Of a stretch of 64,000 nt of DNA, positions 29,101 to 36,306 are shown piece after piece. Position 1 is the stretch's first letter; every line of letters begins with the position of its first letter. A model generated the notes under the pieces. That model saw nothing but the letters and a program-made list of their open reading frames with translations, was not told the DNA's origin and did no database searches. A program made the translations under genes and the position numbers. The stretch comes from Andalucia godoyi (Eukaryota > Discoba > Jakobea > Jakobida > Andaluciidae): assembly GCA_009859145.1 (NCBI GenBank), contig VRVR01000009.1, forward strand, positions 124,001 to 188,000. The letters are read 5' to 3'.

Positions 29101-29308
29101 ACAGCAACAAGCGCAGACCAAGGAAGTCGGTAACGTGGACAAGTTTTCTCGAGTGGAGGAAAGTGAAAGAGACCGCGTCAAGCGGGAATTGGACGACGTC
29201 GTTGCAGGCGAGTGCCCTCTTTGCGGAGAAATGATGATTCGATTGGTAGACAAACCGTTTGTGTCTTTGGATGAGACATCTGTTGAAGCGTCCTGGAGGA
29301 TTACATAA
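26116..29308 (+). CDS. VPS18: VPS18 (Pep3), HOPS/CORVET subunit; one intron
   Basis: VPS18 is a core subunit of the HOPS and CORVET tethers for late-endosome/lysosome fusion. Exon 1 (26116-26211, 32 aa, MSILLDFESTSTPV) and exon 2 (26315-29308) join in phase 0 to give 1029 aa, near the family length. The N-terminal beta-propeller begins with QYDGIRSMAIGNEILVIGTN. The middle is an alpha-solenoid (clathrin-heavy-chain-like repeats, e.g. HPKQLVDIFIRAGFL, VHLYLAMGHFDEAVETAL). The C-terminal RING has CGF...RPFYLFPCGHAF and ECPLCGEMMIRLVDKPF, diagnostic of VPS18. The first zinc-ligand position of the RING (Cys in animals) appears to be Gln or Lys here. The gene ends 57 bases before a Fanzor remnant. 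Confidence 0.96.
26212..26314 (+). other. Intron of VPS18
   Basis: The 103-base intron has donor GTATGT, branch-point-like TCTCTAACC at 26293-26301 and acceptor TTCTTTCAG. Removing it joins TAC to GAT in phase 0 and links the acidic N-terminus DDEDDYY to DSGNSF. Retaining it adds a T-rich hydrophobic stretch foreign to the family. Confidence 0.85.
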
Positions 29309-29365
29309 TAGGTTAGCACTGTTTTTAAAAATTAGTTTTAAAAAAAAAGTATTGATATTGAACGA

Positions 29366-29700
29366 TGCGCCTACATTGTACACTGGCCACGGACGATCAT
29401 CGCTGATCACCCATAATCCATGTGGAAACCCAGCATGCATAGCATGATTGGGAAGGGGGGGTAGGTCCCAACACGCCCCCTCGGCATGAGAGACGTTCCT
29501 AAGATAAATGTAGATGTTGCGCGCGCCGTTTTGCATCGGATCCGCCGCTTTTTCCGCCGCGTCATCTGCGACGTCTGGAACGCGGGCAGCAAAATATGGT
29601 CGTACTCGCTGCACAGCCACTTCGCCAATCGTCGGTGCACGTCGGCCGTCAGGCTGCGCGCCTTTTCAAAGATGCGCAGCCGCTCAGTTGTCGCCTTGGC
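29366..29700 (-). pseudogene. Fanzor (eukaryotic TnpB/IS607-type) remnant with internal deletion
   Basis: Two frames on the minus strand carry adjacent parts of the same family. The first (29700-29518) reads RLRIFEKARSLTADVHRRLA, then WLCSEYDHILLPAFQTSQM and RRIRCKTARA, the block before the RuvC-II glutamate in TnpB/Fanzor proteins. The second (29530-29366) reads QNGARNIYIYLRN, the RuvC-III block, and ends GLWVISDDRPWPVYNVGA. The RuvC-II region and zinc finger that should lie between are absent. The frames cross within AAAACGGCGCGC, which encodes part of KTAR in one frame and NGAR in the other. The frame continues upstream to 29934 but I see no RuvC-I motif. A catalytically dead relic of an OMEGA-type RNA-guided nuclease gene. 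Confidence 0.72.
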
Positions 29701-30099
29701 CATCTTCGACGTCTGCGAGGCAGTGGATGCGATGGGAGCCGGCGTGGATGCTGCGGATCGTTCCGGCGGCGGTAGAGATGTCACAGGTCTTGCGCAGCGT
29801 TGGGGGCGTGACGGACATGGTGCGTTGCATGGGCAATGAAAATAAGAAATGAGCGTCGCTGTGCGAGAATGCAACGCGGCGGCGTGTTTACATAAGGATT
29901 TCATGATCAAAATAGGGCGAAACGAATCGGGCATCGTGGGACGGAGTTGTCAAATAACCAACGCATGCGCATGGCAGTGTTTTTGTTTGCGTGCGCTTAA
30001 GATTGCTTCATTATATCGCAATAAGTGGTAACGGTCTGTGAAACTGCGGTATTGAAATCTGTCTGTTTTCCTTCTTCCTGTTTGGAATCACAGTCATAA
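29701..30099. other. Spacer, possibly eroded 5' part of the Fanzor element
   Basis: The minus-strand frame of the Fanzor remnant stays open to 29934 (Pro/Ala/Ser-rich, no motif). Beyond that I see no gene. I found no terminal repeats or guide-RNA-like structure that I can support. Confidence 0.3.
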
Positions 30100-31251
30100 C
30101 TACCTTTTCTTCTTATCTGATCGGACGCCAACACGACGATTTCGAGAGGACCCTTTCACTTCCGCATCTATGGAGACGGCGGTTTCTTGTGATGCAGCTG
30201 CTTCTAGTGGACGAATGCCTCGCGAATACTTGGTAAGAGGCCAAAACACTTCACGAAAATTCGACAACCATCCTCGATCGTATGCATTTCGCAACTGCTG
30301 TTTGAGGACCGAGTCATGCGCAGTTGCTTTGTAAAGAGAGGACCACTTATATGTCTCGTTTGTAGTGGTCCCCGCACGGATTAGCCACATATGATAGGAT
30401 GCAAACACAAAGAGAACAACCGAAAAAATGGCAAGAGCGAAAAACAAGAAGAAGGCCACGGCATTCTCAGACAGCACGTATTGCAAGACAATCAAGTTTG
30501 AAGATGGGATCGCTTCTCCCGTTGCTGCAGAAACAAATGACACGTCAAACAATCTGCGCTGGACGCAATTTCCATACAGCGCCATAAAAACAACATATGC
30601 CCCATACACACACAAGCCACTGTGAAAGTAGAGAAAGAGGATAAACCAACGAAGGTTGTTTTCACCAATTGTATTAAAAAACCAAGGGCAATAGTGGTCG
30701 TAACGAGACACGCACCGACCAATGAACTTGCAGTGCTTAGAACGGGCAGGCTTCGGCAGTTTGCAAGTCGGGCAGATCGCACCGGGACCGTACAGAATGC
30801 CGTCATAAGGGTAGTTCTTCATAATCCGAGAAACATTCTCCGCCGTTACTACGCCAGGGTTCGACATGACAATAAGAAGGAACAGATTGAAACCGACCGC
30901 ACAAGCACAGGGAGTAAAGACGATGTGTAGCGACGAAATCGACGGATTGGGAATCAAGGGTTGTGCCGAATACACAAAAGCGAAATATCCAGTTGCAATG
31001 AGCATGTTATAGACAATTGCCATCAACGGATTTCTTCGATTCAGCACCCAGTCTTCAAGAGAATCATACCGCTTTGCTCCCCGTCTCCCCCCTAGACAAC
31101 GAAAGGCAAACCGAAGTCCTGAAGATGGAATTCGATTCATCATGTCATATGCGGAGCCAACCCAGTCTCCATCGTGATCCTCAGAACCACCCACAAGGAG
31201 AATGTACACCAGAAATCCACCCGCTAAAAGAGTAAAGACGAAGAACAGCAT
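30100..31251 (-). CDS. DHHC-family palmitoyltransferase (DHYC variant)
   Basis: DHHC enzymes attach palmitate to protein cysteines at ER/Golgi/plasma membranes. The 383-aa protein has two transmembrane helices at the N-terminus (residues 2-20 and ~85-105), another at ~115-135, then the Cys-rich domain (about 165-215; CPTCKLPKPARSKHCKF, RYDHYCPW) and two further helices. The KPARSKHC wording recalls ZDHHC4 and yeast Swf1. The catalytic motif is DHYC rather than DHHC, as in yeast Akr1 and Pfa5. Two usual zinc-binding cysteines are absent: KHCSxC is KHCKFI here, and the NNC after the motif is FNT. The C-terminus is basic. The start ATG is at 31251. Confidence 0.88.
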   Translation of the reverse strand: MLFFVFTLLAGGFLVYILLVGGSEDHDGDWVGSAYDMMNRIPSSGLRFAFRCLGGRRGAKRYDSLEDWVLNRRNPLMAIVYNMLIATGYFAFVYSAQPLIPNPSISSLHIVFTPCACAVGFNLFLLIVMSNPGVVTAENVSRIMKNYPYDGILYGPGAICPTCKLPKPARSKHCKFIGRCVSRYDHYCPWFFNTIGENNLRWFILFLYFHSGLCVYGAYVVFMALYGNCVQRRLFDVSFVSAATGEAIPSSNLIVLQYVLSENAVAFFLFFALAIFSVVLFVFASYHMWLIRAGTTTNETYKWSSLYKATAHDSVLKQQLRNAYDRGWLSNFREVFWPLTKYSRGIRPLEAAASQETAVSIDAEVKGSSRNRRVGVRSDKKKR

Positions 31252-31435
31252 TGCACCTTATATGCAGAATTGCTGGTTGTGCTAGTCTGCGTGGACAAGT
31301 TGAAAAACAAAAAATCAAATATCAAACAAGGACCTTTCAAGGATGTTGCTGTGCGCGCATTTGCAGCCCTTTTCGGATCATGCATCACTTGATACCAACA
31401 GTTGCACATTTCGTGCCTGCAGCACAAGTGGCAAA

Positions 31436-32060
31436 TCCTTGCATCGACTCAGCTGCCGCCGAAGACACATCCAAGCCATATGTCTTTTTGTTTTTTAATT
31501 TGGAGGCGAGCACCAACTCTTCAATGCAGATTGCTTTGCATCAAAGGGCCATCGCAACCAACCTATTCCCCAATCGATTCAACATCCAAAAAATGAACGT
31601 TGGAGGAAAACAGAATCTGGTGGGCGCTGTCACACATCACGCCTGATGACGCTTTTGCCTTTGCTCCTTCTTGCTCTGTGACTTGAAAGCGCATTCCGAA
31701 CGCAAATCGATCACTTCTTCGTGATTTGATGATCATCAGCTTGCTCAGCAAGTTGCGACGAGCGGGGAATCAACGGCTTCCTTGGTTCTCAGTGTCTTCG
31801 AGCATGGCCGCATTTGCATTCGTTGGGAAGATCCCACTTTGGAGTCATGAGATGTTTTGGCATTGATGAAAGGTGCTGCTTGATAGTTCGATTATAAAAA
31901 AACAAACTAACAGAACATAAGAGAACGAAAAAAAAGGGAAAGAATGAATGAAATTCTGGACTTGACTACGGTAAGAAGACCGCGTCTCTCATAGGGTTAG
32001 ATAAAAAACCCTCCGGTATGATGTTGTTTGATGCTAATGCCCAAAACGGTCAACCGTTGT
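31436..32060 (-). repeat. Dispersed repeat family 1, copy C (inverted, longest)
   Basis: The reverse complement reproduces the landmarks of copies A and B in the same order: GGTTGACCGTTTTGG, CATCAAACAACATCATACCGG, ACCGTAGTC.AGTCCAGAAT, AGCAGCACCTTTCATCAA, ATGACTCCAAAGTGGGATCTTCC, GAGAACCAAGGAA, CCTTTGATGCAAAGCAATCTGCATTGAAGAG, and a final TTGGATGTGTCTTCGG. It holds about 180 extra bases in the middle (about 31560-31740) that are absent from A and mostly absent from B, with a 60-codon open piece (FGMRFQVTEQEGAKAKAS). It lies between the DHHC gene and the F-x-P repeat gene, and is probably closest to the full-length unit. Confidence 0.8.
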
Positions 32061-32216
32061 TTTTGCGTTTTCAAAAAATGCAGGGCAAATATGCCTATGG
32101 ATTTCGTGGTCCGTTATCCGAACAAAAAAAATATTTCCGACTTTTAAAAAACAAGCAAACAAACATCGAAGCACACCGTCTTGTATTCCGCATAATTCTT
32201 AATCGCTGATCTCATC

Positions 32217-34031
32217 ATGGAGGGTGGAGTATCTGAATATAACAGGATGTTTGACTTGTCAGACCGTCTGCGACGGTTGCAAGCAAACCTTGAAGAAGCG
32301 GAATCGATTCTGCACAAACCCACGACATCCGATGGATCGTCGTTTGCGCAATACGAGTCCTCGGGAGTCCCTTCTTCAACGAGTCACAATTTTGAGTCTC
32401 TGCCCTATACTCAGCAGGAGCACGAGCAAGCCCGGGATCGGCATCCTGGCAGCAACAGTGCGGTTGGCATCCAGTCTTTGGGGACGCATTCCAATGGGTA
32501 CTCGGAAGGCAATTATGCTGCCGAAGCACTTCCCCAGGAACCTTTGCCCTCCGATCTTCCGACGTTCGATGCATCTGAAAGTTACGGCGCCGCCTTGCAT
32601 GAGCGCCACGCTACATCGGACCGAAAGTTGACCGGCGGTACCGCCGAGAAGAATTTCAGTCAGAGTGGCCGCTCCATGAATTTTGATAGCCAATCCATGT
32701 TGCCGTTTCATGAGAGATTGCGGCTCTGGCAAGTCCAAAAGGATCGTCAGAGGGACCAGCGTCATCGAGATGTCCAGCAGCAAGAACTTGAAGGATGTAC
32801 TTTTCGACCACGAATCAACCCGAATTCGCAAAGTCTTTTGCAAGAGAAGCGCGACCACGGCGAGAACATCGCGATGCAGATGTCTTCGAGGAAATCAAGG
32901 ATCCAAGAAGAAATTCGAAGACAAGAAGAGGAAGAATTCCGGAAGTCCTGTACGTTTCGGCCTCATTTAGTGGAAACCAAGATTACAAAGCAAGCGAAGC
33001 CTCGTTACATGTCACCCGGAACGGGGCACGCTGACGGTCGTTCCTCCCAGTCTGCACGTTCTCCCCCGTCGTTGTTTGGAAGCCATCGGAGCGCGTCGTC
33101 GATGTTTGATGGAGATGGAAACGTTGACTTTGGAACCAGCTCCAGTTCTCGAAGTCGTTCCGGGGCGCGAGCCAGTGGAACGGACTGTACCTTCACTCCT
33201 CAAATCAATAAGCCGAAAGGAAAACATGTCTCGCAATATCTTGAGCAGCCAGCGTTTTTGCGTCTTTCCAGGCCTTCTTCTGCGCCACCAAAAAGACCAG
33301 TGCAAAATGAGGCTCGTGATGCCAATTGCGAAAGTCCAAGTGACCAGGATGGTTCTCCAAAACCGGCTTTCGAGGAATTCCTGGAGAGACAGCGTGCCCA
33401 TACGAAGCACCAACAAGAGAAAGTTGAGCTTATGAGGTCTATGAAATCAGAAACATTCCAACCGTCAATTAGCAAAAAGAGTGTCGAGATCCTCCAGAAA
33501 TCTGGTATGGGCGATTTCTTTCGTCGACAGCAAAGGAACGCGGAGTCAAAGGCCCCAGTTTCTGGGGTGCCAGAGAATTCTAGTGCCCCAGACATAACAT
33601 TCCAACCCAGAATTAATCCACAGTCTGCCAAACTCAGGTCACGTACTGTGGACGAACTTTGCTATGGAGACATGATGCGAAAGCAAGCGCAGATGGAAGC
33701 CATGAAGATGATGGCGGAGCAGAAGGAGTTGGAGAATTTAACATTTCGACCAGCCTTAGCAAATTCCAAAGTGAACGAAAGAAGCAAAAGTCGTCTTCGA
33801 GTCCTGTCAGAGCCGGAGTCGTATACGCAACGACTCCGCGAAGAACAACGGGCTCGGCAACAAAAATTCGAAACTGCACAAAGAGAACGGGAATTGTCAG
33901 AATTGTCCAGCTGCACCTTTCGACCTGAGATTCATGACGCACCGGACTATGTGAAGCGCATCGCTCGTTCCATGGCGATTGTCAAAGGTCAGAAGTCAAA
34001 ATCGCCGACCTCGGAAAAGGAATGGAGGTAA
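32217..34031 (+). CDS. F-x-P repeat protein, 604 aa, possibly cilium/microtubule-associated
   Basis: The ATG at 32217 starts a charged, mostly helical or disordered protein with at least six spaced copies of a short motif of the form C/T-x-F-x-P-x-I: GCTFRPRINPNSQ, SCTFRPHLVE, DCTFTPQINK, SETFQPSISKK, DITFQPRINPQS, NLTFRPALAN, SCTFRPEIHD. Each is followed by Lys/Arg/Glu-rich helices (EFLERQRAHTKHQQEK, QRLREEQRARQQKFETAQRE). Proteins with such TF-x-P repeats are common in ciliated protists and some bind microtubules. I recognise the repeat style but not an orthologue, so the ciliary link is inference. Confidence 0.75.
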   Translation: MEGGVSEYNRMFDLSDRLRRLQANLEEAESILHKPTTSDGSSFAQYESSGVPSSTSHNFESLPYTQQEHEQARDRHPGSNSAVGIQSLGTHSNGYSEGNYAAEALPQEPLPSDLPTFDASESYGAALHERHATSDRKLTGGTAEKNFSQSGRSMNFDSQSMLPFHERLRLWQVQKDRQRDQRHRDVQQQELEGCTFRPRINPNSQSLLQEKRDHGENIAMQMSSRKSRIQEEIRRQEEEEFRKSCTFRPHLVETKITKQAKPRYMSPGTGHADGRSSQSARSPPSLFGSHRSASSMFDGDGNVDFGTSSSSRSRSGARASGTDCTFTPQINKPKGKHVSQYLEQPAFLRLSRPSSAPPKRPVQNEARDANCESPSDQDGSPKPAFEEFLERQRAHTKHQQEKVELMRSMKSETFQPSISKKSVEILQKSGMGDFFRRQQRNAESKAPVSGVPENSSAPDITFQPRINPQSAKLRSRTVDELCYGDMMRKQAQMEAMKMMAEQKELENLTFRPALANSKVNERSKSRLRVLSEPESYTQRLREEQRARQQKFETAQRERELSELSSCTFRPEIHDAPDYVKRIARSMAIVKGQKSKSPTSEKEWR

Positions 34032-34361
34032 TTCTGTAATGTTGCTTTTCTTCGCCCTTTCTATCTTATTGTCGCTACTACTACTACAAAGGTTCTATCA
34101 CGACTGCTATAATGTATCTCGTGCAGATGGGCTGCAACGTAAATCTTTACAACCTTCGAAGGGTGATTCGACCAGGCAGCGCGCGATCAAAGCCAGCGTA
34201 TACGCAGCATGCAGCAAAATATCGCAATCATTTCAGATGGCATTCGGTAACCCTGCAGGGGTCAGTGCGATGCTCCACAAACAATCACTGCACGTATTCA
34301 CCAAAGGCATGCGGTGAGCAATATCGGTAAAAACGACACAGCACAACACCAACAACTCCTC

Positions 34362-35546
34362 TTACATGTGATACCAACCCTCAATTACCACTACAACCCA
34401 AGATCCCAGCAACAACGCACCTCTTGCAAGATCCATGGATGCGTAGTAGGACACATCGCTTTCCAACACAACGGAAGACTTAGATGAGCGATTTGCATAT
34501 TCAACTTTCTCGACAATTTCCGATAGGGCAATTGTAATGCATAAAGGCACAGTAAGCAGTAAAATACAAATGCACCATCGCCAGCGGTTCTTGAAGAAAT
34601 GCATGCAATGCAGAACGATGGTGTTGCAAGCCATCAAAAGGGACATGTAAATCATCTGCAATGTGTACGCAATCTTCACAAAGAACACCATGAACGATGC
34701 AAAATTCAATGTCCCGTATCGGACCAAGATTGAGAATATAGAAATCCCAGAAAGGGCTCCCAAAAATAGTACGAGACAGCAAAACAAAAGTCGTGTGCAC
34801 AATTGCATGATCCGCGGATAAGATTCTACCGGAGTTCCAGTAATCTTATCCATATCTGCAGACGAATTGTTATTCATAGACGCTTTGAATTCGTCGTATT
34901 GCCCAGCGTCAAACTTGCGGAAATTCCCGTTCACCGGCTGTTCCACAAATACTGTATTTTGCTTCCGTGAAAGCGTGAAGGATTCCAGAGGATTGGAACT
35001 TCCTGCAGCCATTGTCGAAGATCGGATCGATTCACCAGACATTCCGCCAGAGCCAGACCCCGTGGCTTTTGCATTCACATTCAGTTGCGGTTCCTTCTCC
35101 TCATCCGAGTCGTTCACATGCATGTCCGCGCTGAGCTGTGGATCCGATTGCAGAGGCAAACTTGCGAGAACTGACACAGGACGCTCCCTTTCATTTCCAC
35201 GACTCTCTCTCACATCTGCGGAGGCCTTGGCTCGAGGTTGCGCAGAGGGAGTTTCAGAGTCGTCAGACAGTACATTGCTCTCCGAATTTGGAGTCTCGAC
35301 AGTTGCTGCGGGTTCCTTGACTACCTTTCTCTTCTTGACAATAATTTTCTTCCTTCTTGCCGGCTGCGCTTCACCACTAGAATTTTCAGTGATTCGAGGA
35401 TCTCTATCGACTCGATCTGCGTCCCCACCCGAAGTCGAACTTGTTCCGGACACTGGAGCAGCCTGCGGATCCTCTTCAATCGGCGGCAGACGACTCGTTC
35501 GCCTCTTTTGCCCTGTATTAGAACTTAGGTTCGAATTCTCCATCAT
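34362..35546 (-). CDS. Four-helix membrane protein with disordered basic N-terminus, TMEM237-like architecture
   Basis: The ATG at 35546 opens 394 codons. Residues 1-240 are disordered, with a basic block (RRKKIIVKKRKVVKE) and acidic/Ser-rich stretches. FVEQPVNGNFRKFD near residue 205 precedes the membrane part. Four hydrophobic helices follow between about 255 and 394 (LLFCCLVLFLGALSGISIF, FFVKIAYTLQMIYMSLL, WCICILLLTVPLCITIAL and ALLLGSWVVVVIEG). A long charged cytosolic N-terminus, an FVE...F segment, then four helices is the layout of TMEM237, a ciliary transition-zone protein. Helix sequences match only loosely, so this is a candidate. Confidence 0.6.
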   Translation of the reverse strand: MMENSNLSSNTGQKRRTSRLPPIEEDPQAAPVSGTSSTSGGDADRVDRDPRITENSSGEAQPARRKKIIVKKRKVVKEPAATVETPNSESNVLSDDSETPSAQPRAKASADVRESRGNERERPVSVLASLPLQSDPQLSADMHVNDSDEEKEPQLNVNAKATGSGSGGMSGESIRSSTMAAGSSNPLESFTLSRKQNTVFVEQPVNGNFRKFDAGQYDEFKASMNNNSSADMDKITGTPVESYPRIMQLCTRLLFCCLVLFLGALSGISIFSILVRYGTLNFASFMVFFVKIAYTLQMIYMSLLMACNTIVLHCMHFFKNRWRWCICILLLTVPLCITIALSEIVEKVEYANRSSKSSVVLESDVSYYASMDLARGALLLGSWVVVVIEGWYHM

Positions 35547-36306
35547 GCTGAATTAACTAAAAAGAAGGCAGTATTCAATCAAATCGCCGAGAGAAAAAAA
35601 TAAATAAAAACGAGACGGGGAAAAAAGAAAAAAGAAAAAAGAAAAAAAGATCTAAAAGAAAAGAGGATTTGCCAATCTGGAGCTCGTTTCTGAGAGTCTT
35701 TCTGGCGTTTTTTTTCCAAAGTGAAATCTCATCAAAGAAAGAATTAGAAATAATAATAATAAAAATAATAACAATAACAATAAGAAAAAGAATTCGAAAA
35801 TCGCCCGATTCTCCCAAACTTAACGACTTTGAACTTGAAATGCTCGACTCCCGTCCTATTTCTCACACTACGACCTGCTCAATGCTGTCCTCGGATCTTA
35901 TTCTTTTTCTCTCCTTCCCGCCAGCCGTTCCTATTTGAACTTCGCGAACACGTTTCATGTGACGAGAATACATGCCTTGACAATCGAGATTAGGTTCTGA
36001 TTTTGCCTTCTTGCTTGCATGGTTGCGCGTTCAGCAGAACAGCCGGTGTCGTGCAGGAGCAGTGGACAGCCACGCGCATTGTCAAGACGGGGAGCCATCG
36101 CTGCAGACAGTCCTACTGTGAGCACGATGCACATTGACGGCGCCATGGGGTGGTGATTTCTTGTTATTTCAAGGCAAGAGTTCCCTGTTCTTTACTTTCA
36201 TCCGGTCGTGGAGAACAACATCATTCGTTATAAATACGCATTGAAATTGGAGCATAAACACGAAACACAAACATGAACGCAAGCAACAAAACAAGCAGAA
36301 CACCGC
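35547..36306. other. Intergenic region, A/T-rich
   Basis: 760 bases upstream of the four-helix membrane gene and downstream of SMC5. It holds A-rich GAAAAAA-type runs (35595-35650) and an (AAT)n-like stretch (35745-35790). A 63-codon minus-strand frame (36146-35955) begins with a hydrophobic segment but is too short and unsupported to call. Confidence 0.5.

Noticed and set aside
29486-29852. Plus-strand frames of 112-117 codons
   Set aside because: They are antisense shadows of the Fanzor relic on the minus strand.
34039-34317. 92-codon plus-strand frame beginning MLLFFALSILLSLLLL
   Set aside because: It starts 7 bases after the stop of the F-x-P gene, in a T/C-rich 3' region; the hydrophobic start is explained by CTT/CTA-rich DNA and the rest has no conserved feature.
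35955-36146. 63-codon minus-strand frame with a signal-like start
   Set aside because: Too short, no homologue recognised, and the spacer around it shows no other sign of coding.
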